In this document: piece by piece, positions 43,844 to 54,883 of the stretch | How positions within the stretch are numbered: position 1 is the stretch's first letter | Layout: each line of letters starts with the position of its first letter | Source: Merluccius polli | Taxonomy: Eukaryota > Chordata > Actinopteri > Gadiformes > Merlucciidae | Length of the DNA stretch: 64,000 nt | NCBI GenBank assembly: GCA_030340625.1 | Contig: JAOPHQ010001137.1 | Location: 417,501 to 481,500, forward strand | Direction: 5' to 3' | Notes under the pieces: model-generated | Databases searched by the model: none | Seen by the model: the letters and a program-made list of their open reading frames with translations, nothing else | Told to the model about the DNA's origin: nothing | Made by a program: the position numbers and the translations under genes

Positions 43844-45566
43844 ATAGGGGTGTCACCATTCTCCAAATCCACGATTCAATTTGACTTTCGATTTTAAGGT
43901 CACGATTCGATTTTTTTATTTGTTTGGTTTTTTTCCAACACTGACGGCTATGCCAATGTTAGACTAACGAGTCTTGATTGGTAAAGATCAACAGATCATT
44001 GGTTTTATGCCTTGACAACTGTCAATTACATTTTCAAATTCTTCTTCAAAAAGATAGGCTACATAGTATATGTGATAACCACCATATTTCTTTAGGAATG
44101 TGCAACACTAAGGCCAAACAAAAAGAAGAGCCACTAAATGACAGGGGCACCCCACAAAACCAACTTGTATTTTTTATATTAAAAATAAAAGTTTTAATCG
44201 TCAATCCTGCTTAGTGCTGGGCGGTATGACCAAAAATTGATATCACGGTATTTTTCTAGATTCAAACGGTTTCACGGTATATCACGGTATTTCTTTTTTC
44301 ATGCATAATCAGGTGTTCACAACATATTCTACTGGTTGAGAGAGGAATTACTGCTGTAGATTGACTTAGGATGGACTATTTTACCAGCATGATGAATATT
44401 GTAGAATAATTCCACACTAGTAGTAATAAAGGTTTGGCGCCAGATAATTATGCTGAGCCACTCATGAATCTAATGAAGTGAGGAATCATAGGCAAAGAGA
44501 ATTGCAGTCAAAATACAAAACTTTTACTGTGCAAATTTCACAAACATCTTACAAACCAATACAAAAAGTAGTGCAACTTGCAATAATTATACTTTTGCTT
44601 CAAGTTCAAGCCTAGGTAGGCCTACATTACTATTATTCAAGTAAATTTAAATAAAACAAGGAAAATATAAATATAAAAAATTGTTTTGAAGACACAATTT
44701 GCCTTAATATGGGCTTTCGAGGTATATATTGACATCAAAAAAATATAGTAACTGTGCGTTCACACCGAAAGCGCACAAAGAGGAATCCGCCTTGTCCACT
44801 CCACCTTAGTCGCTTTTGTCCCCCTTCAGAATGTTCGTTCTTGCTTTTTTTTAATTTAAAGGCCACACGCGCTAAACACCACCACGCAACTACTGCTGTA
44901 GCACAGCCCATTTACCGACATTGTTGATCACGGAAAGTTACTTGATGGAAAGTTACATGATGAAGTCATTAAAAACAGAATTACTCCGATTGGTTGGAGG
45001 GTGTAGGCTAGATTTACACTAGGAAAGACGTTGACGCTATGAAGACGCTATGGCCTGCATACGGGAGATATTAAATACTCTGCTCGACTTGTTTGGTCAA
45101 TGTCGGTCTTTTTGAAACCAAAAAACCTCCAAACAGCAGACACGGCTCCTCTTTTTGGCACAAGTTGCGTGTCATCATGTTCTACTAGTTCTGCAGCTTC
45201 GAGTTCGGAACTTTCTTCAATGTCTATCCTATCCATCATCACTGCAACGTAACTCCAGCACTAACCTAGGTTTGCCTCGCAGTCGTCCGAGAATACGCTC
45301 TGGTCGTAACATGCGTGTTTAGAAGCGCGCTGCGCAACATTGAAAAGGGTCCGTCTGAAACAGTGTTGCGCGGCGCAGCTTTCCGAACGTTGTGTAATCA
45401 AATACACCGGTATGCCGGTATATTAAAAATTCATACCGTAACGAAAATACACACCGGTATTCCGTGTGAACCGGTATACCGCCCAGCACTAATCCTGCTT
45501 TTGATTTCAAAATCGAAAGCTCATTTCGATCGGTCTTCGATTTAAAATCAGAATCATGACACCCAT
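43844..45566. mobile_element. hAT-type MITE carrying a nested element
   Basis: ATAGGGGTGTCACCATTCTC at the left and ATGGGTGTCATGATTCTG (reverse complement of the right) are inverted ends. The duplication ATTCAATA is exact (43836-43843 and 45567-45574). The host MITE is about 435 bp without its insertion at 44212-45491. It lies in NRBF2 intron 1. Confidence 0.9.
44212..45491. mobile_element. Non-autonomous hAT element, 1.28 kb, nested
   Basis: Ends TAGTGCTGGGCGGTATGACC and (reverse complement of the right) TAGTGCTGGGCGGTATACCG. Exact duplication ATCCTGCT (44204-44211 and 45492-45499). On the minus strand an ATG at about 45242 opens a 64-codon frame with SAVWRFFGFKKTDIDQT, the typical start of a ZBED1-like hAT transposase before the zinc finger. 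The zinc finger and catalytic parts are missing, so this is an internally deleted derivative of an autonomous element. Confidence 0.9.
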
Positions 45567-46112
45567 ATTCAATAACTTGCAGGAGAACCCTGGTGGTTGT
45601 ATAAGAGCGAAGTTATTGAATATTTTTCCCAATAAAAATTCCCTAAAATTATGCAAAAGAACATTTTTCCTAACTAAGTGTTGTAGTAAAACAGCAGCAG
45701 ACCATTGATCTGTGAAGAGATTTTGGTGACACTACACTGTATAAGAGTGAAGTTATTGAATATTTTTCAAGTATCTCTTTTCGGTGTTGCACTTTGTAGA
45801 CAGTCCCTGCGGCCTGCGCACTCTCTCACAGCCAGCTGTACACAGAGACCAATGTTATTTGGTGGACAACTTGTTTTGATGGAAATTAGGTTGTAGTTTG
45901 TTGTCTGCCTTGCCTTTTCTCTCCTTTCTGTCCTCTTATATTACTTGATCATCTATGTCTTCCTCCCACCTTTGCCTTTACACTCCTGTCACTCTCAAAC
46001 ATCCCTCCTCTTTCTTCCTTCTAATGATTTCGGTTTTGTTCTGCCCTTTTTAAATGATTTCCCCTCAATTGAACCACTTCCTTATGGCTGTCAATGTCAA
46101 ACACTCCCCTAG

Positions 46113-46197
46113 GCTCACCAGCAGTCTAGGAAGGCAGATCGTCTCCTAGCAGCTGCAAAGTATGAAGAGGCTATCTCCTGCCACAGCAGTGCTGCAG
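46113..46197 (+). CDS. nrbf2: NRBF2 exon 2
   Basis: Acceptor CCCCTAG/GCTCACC, donor GCTGCAG/GTGTGT. Encodes AHQQSRKADRLLAAAKYEEA and ISCHSSAA, the core helices of the MIT domain. Length 85 nt, so it ends with the first base of an Asp codon (phase 1) completed by exon 3. Confidence 0.95.
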
Positions 46198-46669
46198 GTG
46201 TGTCTGGCACTAATCACGTTCCAACTGAAACATTGTACCTCCTCAAAGTCAAGCCTACAGGGGGAACAGCTAAACTGCTGAGACTGTTTGAAGTATTGGC
46301 CATTACTGGGTATTTAACTGAACAGACTGGACTGCTACTATTACCACATTTAAAACAAAACAAAAAAAACTATTTTGGGTTCACTGTCCCTGTAGAAACT
46401 TCTACAAAAAATGACCGGAACATCACATTTAAACTCGTGATAACAAGTTTTCTTAATACTTTACGTCCTGTTTTTTAAGACACTTCCATGTGACACCGGT
46501 ACCTCTGGTCAAAACATTACTGCCTTGTGGTCTGTTTTAGTCGCTGTTAACTAAACATCTAATCATTAATTTAATATTTTTATTCTGCTTCACAATTCTC
46601 AACAGTGCTCTTTACCCCAGTCAGTAACTGCGGTTCACGATCAGTTGGTCTTTTCATGACTTCATTTAA

Positions 46670-46890
46670 AGGTCCAGTGTGTAGAATGTTGTGGCATCTA
46701 GTGGAATGGACTAAGTAGTTTTAATTAGTGTATAATGACCTGAAAATAATAATTGTTGTGTTTTCGTTCACTTAGAATGAGCCGTTTATATCTACATGGG
46801 GAGCAGGTCGCCTTCCACGGAGGCCGCCATGTTGCACCGCCATGTTTCTACAGTAGCCCAGAACGGACAAACGGCTCTGGAGAAATAAAG
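46670..46890. mobile_element. MITE fragment in NRBF2 intron 2
   Basis: TTTAAAGGTCCAGTGTGTAG, then TGTTTTCGTTCACTTAGAATG, GAGCCGTTTATATCTACATG and CGCCATGTTTCTACAGTAGC match, from memory, a repeat very common in spiny-rayed fish genomes. The right end could not be placed. Confidence 0.55.
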
Positions 46891-47214
46891 CCTTCGCCAT
46901 TGCATATTGTTGTTGAGACTAAAATAGGTTAATTCACTAACGTTTAGTAACAGCCAAATGTCTAAACAACAAAGAAATCATGATCCGGCGGATTATATTT
47001 ATTTATGTCGTAACTTTCTTTAGGCCTACTGAGTTTGAGCAAATGGCTGCTCACTCAGTAAGCAGATCGATAAAATGAATGAGAAGAGAAAAAAAAACTG
47101 ATCATTGTGTCACGTCTCGATTATTTAGATTTAAACTTCTGCAGGTAGACAACTCCTAACTGTTTTTTAAACGTCAGGGAAATCGCTAGAGACATCCCTA
47201 AAATTTCTATTTTA

Positions 47215-47310
47215 GGCTTCAAATAGACCCCGTGATTGGTGATCCGGGATCGGAATCGGGATACTGCTTCCAGCGATCGGCCCCAAAAATCCTGATTGGA
47301 GCACCCTTAC
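47215..47310. other. hAT-like terminus fragments in NRBF2 introns 2 and 3
   Basis: GATCGGCCCCAAAAATCCTG followed by ATTGGAGCACCC at 47275-47310 looks like the right end of a hAT element (reverse complement GGGTGCTCCAATCAGG). A separate left-end-like AGGGATGTCTCGATCAAGC lies at 47821-47839. Neither could be paired. Confidence 0.45.
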
Positions 47311-47670
47311 TGTATTATTTCAGTAACGATAACAAAATGGCATAGATTACCATGTCCAAGATCATAGAAGACATACTGATATGTTTTAAACAAAAACAAA
47401 ACATGATTTTAGGTTCACTGGCACTTAGGTTAGGTTAAATGGAAAGTATACAGACTTTACATTCCATTAAGGCTTTCTCTAATGTCTAAATATAGGCAAG
47501 CAGAAAGTCCAATTAGCTTAATTCAATTTTAACATTTGTTTGACAACATTGCTAATCGGATTTAATAATTGTGACATAGATATGTGTTTGTAAATGTACA
47601 TTATATTTCCAGTCCTCCTTTTCGCTCATATGTTATTTCTCATTTTCCCTTCACTCCTTTTCTTTCCCAG

Positions 47671-47711
47671 ATCTATTGAGGGATGCGATGAAGTTAACTG
47701 AGTGTGAACAG
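47671..47711 (+). CDS. nrbf2: NRBF2 exon 3
   Basis: A 41-nt exon, acceptor CTTTCCCAG/AT, donor GAACAG/GTGAGA. Encodes the end of a split Asp codon, then LLRDAMKLTECEQ, the third MIT helix. Phase closes at 0 (30 + 85 + 41 nt = 52 codons). Confidence 0.94.
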
Positions 47712-47948
47712 GTGAGAACTTTTGCATATTAGACTGGCGTGTGCATGTTTGGGTGCACTGCATCTTACTCTCGTTTCTTTTTTATGAAAGGTTTGGTTAT
47801 CGTATGTTTGTGTTTTTCATAGGGATGTCTCGATCAAGCTTTTTTGCCCCCGATCCTGATCCGAGTCATTTAATTTCCGAGTATCTGCTGATACCAAGTC
47901 CCGATCCGATACTTGTATTTTCCTAGATAATACAGTTGCACAGTGCAC

Positions 47949-49069
47949 TAGTGATGGATTTCATGAGTCGTTTGCGCGAATCAGTTCGCGTCGTTCAGTT
48001 CGCCACAGAGAGTCGTTCGTTCGTTCGTTCGTTCGTTCGTTCGTTCGTGTTTCCGGTAGCGCTGAATCATTCACTGACTCGTTCAGTCGTTCAGTCGTTC
48101 ACTTAGCTCCTCCCTCGTTCTCAATTCGCGAATCGCGAACAACTCGGCTGTCATTCGCGAACGGCGAATGCCAGCCCAGTCGGTCAGACAAACGAATCAC
48201 GAATGCAGCTGAGTCGGTCTCGGACTCCCTCGTTCTTCTCATTTACTAACTAATCACGAAATCACGATTCACAATCGTGCAATGGTGCTTGATGGTGTTA
48301 ATAAATGTGTTAATAGCAAATACAACATTGTGTCTGGTTGAATATGTTAACATATGTATTTAATTTGAGTTCAACAGATTTATTTAATGTATGCATAATG
48401 ACATGTCAGGATCAAAATGCCCCATTCCCCCAATTCAAGGTAAAGTTAGACAAACCAAACGCAGCGGGATGTGTGTGTGTGTGTGTGTGTGGGGGGGGGG
48501 GGGCGTAGTAGATTATTGGATGTATATCAGCAAGATAATAGACTTGATTTAGCAATGATGAGTTTTAAAGTTAATGATGTACAGTTGTGTTTATTCTGGG
48601 CATATTTTATTTACTATTGTGAAGATGGCCATTGGCCACCCCCACTCAAGACCAAGATCCACCAAGGTGGGGGTCCCGGCCGGGTTGCGTGCGTGAGAAG
48701 GAAGCATGAAAGAATGAGACAGATTGACGAGACATTCAAATATCACTGATATGTAAATGTAAAAGGCAATATTCAAATGTGAAAGTGGTATTGTTAATGT
48801 GTCAACCATTCGAAAGCGTCCTAGACTCACAGACAGACAAACAACATACATTGGCTGGCTCTCGTGATGACGAGTCGTGAGTGACATCTCAGTCCTCGAG
48901 TCAATCAGTCAGCGAACGACTCGCGAATCAGTGGCGCCGCGAATCAGCGCGTCAGAGAGACTCAGCGAACGAGACGAACGACGCGAACGAGAGTGGCGAA
49001 CGAGGTCAGTTCGTTCACTTTAAAGAGTCGTTCGTTCGAACTGGTTCGTTCGCGAACGACCCATCACTA
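47949..49069. mobile_element. hAT-type element with TTCG repeats, 1.12 kb, in NRBF2 intron 3
   Basis: Left end TAGTGATGGATTTCATGAGT and right end (reverse complement) TAGTGATGGGTCGTTCGCG. Exact duplication CAGTGCAC (47941-47948 and 49070-49077). Both subterminal regions are rich in GTTCG/CGAAC, including a (TTCG)n run at 48013-48047. A G-run after (TG)n lies at 48470-48504. No transposase frame is visible. Confidence 0.9.
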
Positions 49070-49077
49070 CAGTGCAC

Positions 49078-50491
49078 ACTTCAAGTACATTAAAGTTCTG
49101 AAATCAATCCAATGTATATGCTTGACAATTGAATAGCTCTGCAATGCATTAAGAAAAACAATTGCCTGAATCCAAGCTGTTCCTTCATGTTTTTTTTACA
49201 AAACAAAGTAAACAAACAACAAATATGTCTCATCACATTTCCACTTAGTGCAGGATTGGTTTTTGTTTGTTTTTAACAAACTAAAAAAGTAAACAAACTA
49301 AAAGATGTCTTTAGCTCTTACAAATTCCCCTAAGTGCAGCATTGTAGTAATTCCACTTCAAAGTTGTGCAATAGCTTAACATTCACATTCACAACATATA
49401 AAAACCACAATACCACTTAGTGCAGCATTATAGTAAATCTACTAGTATAAAAATGAACAGAAATCTCAATTACACTTAAATGTGTCGGTGCAGTCAGTGA
49501 GCCACTGCCTGTGAAAGAGTCGCTGTTGCGTACATAAGAGAAGACTACATTACCCACAGTCCAACACGGTGTGATGTCATCTGCCGGTGTGCACTAATTT
49601 TCTATTCAAAGTTTATTATTAATATATTGAACGTGTCGTGTGTCCAAATGTCCGGCATGCTGTAAAAGCACAGAGGGGGGGCATTATGACAGCTTTGTTG
49701 TGGTTCAATGCCAGCATAATGACGGATCTTCTTAAAGGCAATTTTGCAGGATCTCTGTATAAAAGGGGCTAATTATTACATACCTCGCTCCACCTGCCAA
49801 AGGTGCTACACTGGGGGAACTTTACAGATTTGGTTGCTTCACTTGTTGTGCTGCTAGCTTGATGGACTTTCTCTGAGGTAAAAATAGCACATAGATGCGC
49901 TAATTGCAAGACGAAGGAAGTTCACAAACTTTGTGAAGTGTATCAACATTTATATAAATGTTGATACATTATGAATCAAGCGCTAGGGGAAGGGAGTTTC
50001 AGTTCATGGCGAAGCAAGGAGCATCACATCTGCAGAATTTCAAAAACAACGGCAGTGCTTGAGTAAAGTGTAGCAACCAACGAAGCAATCAAAATCATTT
50101 TATTCAAAATGGACCGAATAACGATGATAAAGATGAAAAGAAATGTGCACAGAAGGCTTTTCTTAGAGGAAAATGTGTTTTTGCCTTACTTGACTTTACT
50201 GACTGGATTCAGCAAGAGCAAGAGCTATACTTAGTTATTTAATGTGACTGGCTGGAATTTTCTGAACGCAAATTTTAATATCTGGATTGTCTCACAAGAC
50301 GTTTTTACTGCTGACAGTTCAATTTCTGTTTACAGAAATTCAACAGTTTGTATAGTTTGTTTTTATTTGAACTAGCTTTAGCGCATTCAGCAGTGGATTA
50401 CAGTGGTGTTAGGTCAAGTCAAACATCTCTCTTATGTTTGTACTGTTGTTCATGGGAGATTTTCTTAACACTGATATTTTGATGTGTCTAG
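49078..50491. other. Remainder of NRBF2 intron 3
   Basis: AT-rich, no exon-like ORF. It may contain parts of the hAT element whose left end is at 47821. No tandem repeats of note. Confidence 0.4.
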
Positions 50492-51211
50492 GCTCGTCTG
50501 TCCATGGAGCTCCAGAAGGACAGCCACGTCAAGCAACAGCGGCTCATCCAAGAGCGCTGGAAAAGGGAAGCCCGCCGAGGGGCCGCTAAAACCTCCGTCC
50601 CCGCTCGGCCCACCGCCGACCCGGCTCCAGCGGCCCCGTCCCAGCCGCTCCCCCCCACCGCCCATCAAAGCCGGGTGTCCGGTGGCGGGGCCGAGGGTGC
50701 GGGGGGCGCAGAGAGGGAGTACGACACCTTGCTTTACCAGCTGCAGAGCCGACAAGCGGCGGGCCCTCTCCTGGCCCCGGCTGCCCCCCGCTGCCCCGGC
50801 GGCTCCAAGACCGCCAAGGACGACAAGACCCGCCTGGAGGAACAGCGGACCACTATGGACTACCTGCGACGGCTGCTTGGACAACTGATGGACGAGAATC
50901 AGCGGCTGTCCTCCGAGAACCAGCAGCTGCGGGCCGAGAACGCAAGGCTCAGCTCGGAGGTGGCCGACGCGGCCGACCTGGTGGAGCGCTCCGAGCTGTG
51001 GGTGCTGCCACACGCAGTGGGCGCAGTGCAGGGAGGAGCGCAGCAGGAGAAGACCGCCACGGGGAAGGGGAAGGACATCGCCATCCCTCAGCTGCCGCCA
51101 TTGGAGATGCCCGCGCAGGAGGACCTGTGTCTGGACGACTTGCCGCCCCTGGAGCTGCCTGAAGACATCCAGCATGAACTGCAGGAGCTATTGGACAGAG
51201 ACAAACTGTGA
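50492..51211 (+). CDS. nrbf2: NRBF2 exon 4 (terminal coding exon); autophagy PI3K complex subunit
   Basis: Encodes residues 53-291 and the stop; the whole protein of 291 aa matches the usual size of about 287. NRBF2 is the vertebrate Atg38 counterpart. It binds the ATG14-beclin 1-VPS34-VPS15 complex, promotes its assembly and activity in autophagy, and was first described as a nuclear-receptor-binding factor. The exon starts ARLSMELQKDSHVKQQRLIQ, completing the MIT region. A Pro/Ala/Gly-rich, probably disordered linker follows (about 83-125), then REYDTLLYQLQSR, KDDKTRLEEQ, and a heptad-rich coiled coil at about 167-216 (LMDENQRLSSENQQLRAENA), which is the dimerisation region. The tail has the conserved SELWVLPH, GKGKDIAIPQLPPLE and an acidic LPPLELPEDIQ. 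The exon is much richer in GC than its introns. Teleosts can carry two paralogues; I cannot say which this is. Confidence 0.95.
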   Translation, partial: ARLSMELQKDSHVKQQRLIQERWKREARRGAAKTSVPARPTADPAPAAPSQPLPPTAHQSRVSGGGAEGAGGAEREYDTLLYQLQSRQAAGPLLAPAAPRCPGGSKTAKDDKTRLEEQRTTMDYLRRLLGQLMDENQRLSSENQQLRAENARLSSEVADAADLVERSELWVLPHAVGAVQGGAQQEKTATGKGKDIAIPQLPPLEMPAQEDLCLDDLPPLELPEDIQHELQELLDRDKL

Positions 51212-52780
51212 TCCTCACACACACATGCAGGAGAGATGCATTCAGGCATAGAGAAGCATATTGCTGCTGTTGCCACAAAGAGGCCTCCTTTTTCATTCAT
51301 GTCATTTCCTTTTTTTAATTGAGGCAAATTTCATGAGGTGTTATTATTAATTACCTTTCCTCATGTTGGTAAATTATTTTGTTCGTAAAAAAAAAAAGGG
51401 CATGGATAAGAGAATCACGTTTATTTTTGTCACTTGGCCATTGTAGCATGACAGGGAAAACGGGACAGGGGTGTGTTGTCTTGGAGGAATATTAAAATAT
51501 AAGGCAAGGAGACCTTGAAACATAGAGGAGAATGCAGGTAGGTGCTCCATTCTGCAAAGCATGCAGAGCAATCTAGAAACAGTTGAACAACAGAGGCAGA
51601 GGCATTCAACAGACACCTCAAGGGAGGCGACTCCTACCCCGCTATGGTGACAACATGCAAACCTTTTTGCTTTCAAGAAACCTGTGCCTTGACAAAACCC
51701 TTTTACTTTTTGGGATTGTGGTGGCAGCCCACTAGTTTCCCTCGCATAAGGGAAAATAATCTCTTCCTGGCTTGGGTCAACCCTCTGCAGACGGCTGCTC
51801 AGATTGGCTGACAATGAAAGCAGACAAAGGGTGCTTGAAAGGACAAGATGCCCAAATTATTCTATGAATAATGATTTCAACTGTCCAATAACTTAATCAG
51901 GGATAGGTATCAAAACCACACCTGAATCTGAGCGGTATAGCAATGTGTTGTTGGTTACGTGTGCCCTATTGATTTAATACTTGTAAGAATTAAGGTTCAA
52001 TCACAAAGTACTCTTGAGTAATATTTGGGAACATCAAGCGACGGTAACATTGAAGCGGGAGCTGGGCATAATCATGTGTTGAAATAGTTGAATGTGCCAC
52101 AAAGGCAAACGGAAACATGAGCTTTGCCGAATTGCCGTTATTTTTAAGGGAGGCTCAAAGTGTTGCCATTCAGTTTTATAAAAGAAAAATCCCTTTTATT
52201 TTGTATACTCTACACAAAAACATTTTCTTTCAATATTGTTATTAAACAATAGCCTATATAAAATATATAAAGTGGTTAGGTTTTTTATTATCTCAAATGC
52301 ACTCGTTAAACAAATCAGTGAATGATTCAGTAATTGCATATCTGTGTGTATTATCAATACTCGGTCAATACTTCAGATTACATTCACTGTCACTTGGATT
52401 TATTGTAACCACTTTTTTTTTCACCATTACTACTAGTATTGTTGCACTAGAGATATGGGTCATGTCTAGACCTGAGGCTTTACACAGGGAAACTTTCACC
52501 CAACTAGCTGCAGGTTGCAAATAGCATGAAACATAATTTCCATGCAACTTGACAGTTACACGAAGCAATTAAAAAATATCATGCAACACAATTTAAATAA
52601 TTTATTTCATTAATAATTTTTCGTCTGTCGTATTGTTTTCGCAGTAGATTAAATCAAGTGGGAAGTGTCATTCTAACATTTGCTGCTTTGTGTCTTGTGT
52701 CGTATCGTTTTTTCGCTGATAACATAAATTCGGACGTATTATATCGCTTTTTCTTCTGGCACTGGCTGCTTGGAGTCCTA
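51212..52780 (+). other. Probable NRBF2 3' UTR and downstream DNA
   Basis: Non-coding, moderately AT-rich sequence after the stop codon. I cannot fix a polyadenylation site: only variant signals such as ATTAAA (near 51491 and 52241) are seen. No transposon ends recognised. Confidence 0.35.
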
Positions 52781-52789
52781 GTGGCTGTC

Positions 52790-53690
52790 CCGAAGAATAG
52801 GGAGAGATTAATGCTTAGTGATATGCAGAAGGAGACCGGAGAATAGGGAGAGATTAATGCTTATGTTGTTAAAAACAAAAAGACGGACGATGGTAAAAAG
52901 AGAAGAGGCCGGTACAACGAAGGAGGTTTCACCTATTTGTCTAGATTTATTTAACAATTTAGTAAATTACAATTACAACATCTGATCGAATGATACAGAG
53001 TGTGAGGGGCACTTCGCCGTTCGGAACCGAAATTTCGCAAGAGAACTGAGACACCTCTGCCTGTCTCCGGAAAAGCGCACTGAGGGGGAGACTGATCCTT
53101 CTTCTTATAATCAGAAGGTCGCCTAACCGGTTTGACCCCCCCCCCCCAGCTAGTTTCTATCATGAGGTGTCTGTTCCCCATTGGTACTCCAGATAGAGGT
53201 CGTTGGGATACGTTCTTTGTTGCGAGGGCTTTCCTGCCGTCTGGTTTCAGTTCTTAGTTTTCCAGGGTGGTGGTAAGTTCAGTGACAGTTCATAGTTCAT
53301 TTGTCAGCTTTTTGGGTGGACAGTCTGACAGTCATCCGTGATACTTGACAGTTACTTTGTCCGCTATGTGTGTGCAGCCTGACAGTCATTAGTGACAGTC
53401 CATTTTTCCACTGTGTGTGTGCAGTTTGACAATCATCAGTGACAGTTTATTTGTCCACTATGTGTGTACAACCTGGGTCAGAAGTGACAGTTAATCTGTC
53501 CGCTATGGGTGTGCCGTCTAACAGTCATCAGTTCATTTGTCTACTATGTGTGTACAGTCTAACAGTCATCAGTGACGACAACCTTTCAGGGGGTCAATTT
53601 TTCAACAACACTTAGTGATATGCAGGAGGAGACCGGAGAATAGGGAGAGATTAATGCTTAATGATATGCAGGAGGAGAAACACGAGGCTG
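52790..53690. repeat. About 46-bp tandem repeat interrupted by a solo LTR
   Basis: Units containing GGAGAATAGGGAGAGATTAA and TGCTTAGTGATATGCAG occur at 52794-52863 and 53611-53685. The array is broken inside a unit by the LTR at 52864-53610. Confidence 0.85.
52864..53610 (-). mobile_element. Solo LTR, 747 bp, with 4-bp target duplication
   Basis: Begins TGTTGTTAAAAA and ends TTTTTCAACAACA, so the termini are TG...CA with a long inverted match. CTTA flanks both sides (52860-52863 and 53611-53614). The undisturbed repeat unit nearby reads TGCTTAGTGATATG, which is the empty site. Minus-strand AATAAA near 52950 and a TATA-like ATTATAAG near 53105 suggest minus orientation. About six diverged copies of a roughly 60-bp unit with TGACAGTCATCAGTGACAG (53280-53580) fill the presumed U3. 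No internal genes are attached. Confidence 0.88.
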
Positions 53691-54243
53691 AACGTTTCTA
53701 TTCACGGAGCCTCCGGTGGTTCTCCCTTTGATTCAAGGACAATACATGAATAGCTCTCGGTTGCCACCTTGTGACAACAGTATGAAATTATGAGTTGAGA
53801 TTATCAGTTGAAATGATACCGCATCAACGGGAGTTTGGCGTAATCGTCTGACACGTTATTATCAGCGTTTTGATTGGCTAGTTGAGTTTTGCAACTGTTG
53901 CGGCTGAGTTTCGGACAAGGCTCCAGTGCGTTGCAGGGTTTCCGCCATATGCTCAAGTGCAACTTGGTTTGGCTGATGTTTCACCAACTAAAGTTGGGTT
54001 AAGGTTTCACCGTGTAAAGACAGCCTAACAGAAACACGTGTATATAGGAGTCAACGGAGCCATTACTTTTTCGCAAACTATATATTTACCGACGCGGACC
54101 ATTAATTTAAAGTAGACAGGAACATTTAATGGATTTTTATTTTATTTAGCCTCCCATACAGCTTTTTCCGTTTCCACGGGAGAACTCCAGACCGTCCCTC
54201 CCTCAGCCCCACTACACACTGGTCTGGGTGATCCGTGAGCCGG

Positions 54244-54623
54244 TGTCGTGCCAAAAAGTGATTGAAGGCCAAATACAGTTACTCAAAGGTGATTTCTGCC
54301 TAAATATGACTTGATCTCATTCATAAGCTTCAAAATATTAACACTGGAGGTCACAGGACACCTTGGAATTCTTTTAAAGGACCATTACAACACAAAATAG
54401 GCATTTTCACCTGCCAAAAACTGATTGAAGAACAAACGTTAAACTTTCGAAGACACGTGCCTTTGCTATAATTACATTATAATACAGTTGTGTGTATCTG
54501 CATATTATGGCCGTTTAATCCAGAGAAAAGCAGACGTTTTTGCGCTACCGCTCAACGGGCTGCTGTGCGCGCTCCCGCAGCCAGAAATCAGATTCTGGCA
54601 GACAATCACTTTTTGGCACAACA
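54244..54623. mobile_element. MITE with CCGG target duplication, copy 1 (380 bp)
   Basis: The ends TGTCGTGCCAAAAAGTGATT and the complementary AATCACTTTTTGGCACAACA are near-perfect inverted repeats, flanked by CCGG (54240-54243 and 54624-54627). It is about 90% identical to copy 2 at 55090-55483 in the opposite orientation. Superfamily not assigned. Confidence 0.87.
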
Positions 54624-54883
54624 CCGGTCTGCCTCGGGTCGAGGACTGTGTGCACCCAGAATAAACCAAACGGCAGCATGGCGAAGGGTGAAGCCCTGAC
54701 GGAGTAGAGAAAGTAGGCCATAAGGTGAACCCTGTTAAAGTTTCATCCCGCTCCTTTCTCTACTTCATAAAAAAGGAGTCTGTCATGCTAATCCACCAAG
54801 AAAACGTATTCGCTAAAATTCCAGTCAATTCTTCTAGCCACTTTGTTTTCTGTTGAACTAGTCCCTTCATGACGTAAGATCTT

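Noticed and set aside
50465..51175. Minus-strand 236-codon ORF opposite NRBF2 exon 4
   Set aside because: It is a shadow frame in GC-rich coding DNA. The plus strand has splice sites and clear NRBF2 homology.
52297..52846. Short plus-strand ORFs after NRBF2 as extra exons
   Set aside because: They lie in AT-rich sequence after the NRBF2 stop codon, with hydrophobic but unrecognised content and no coherent splice pattern.
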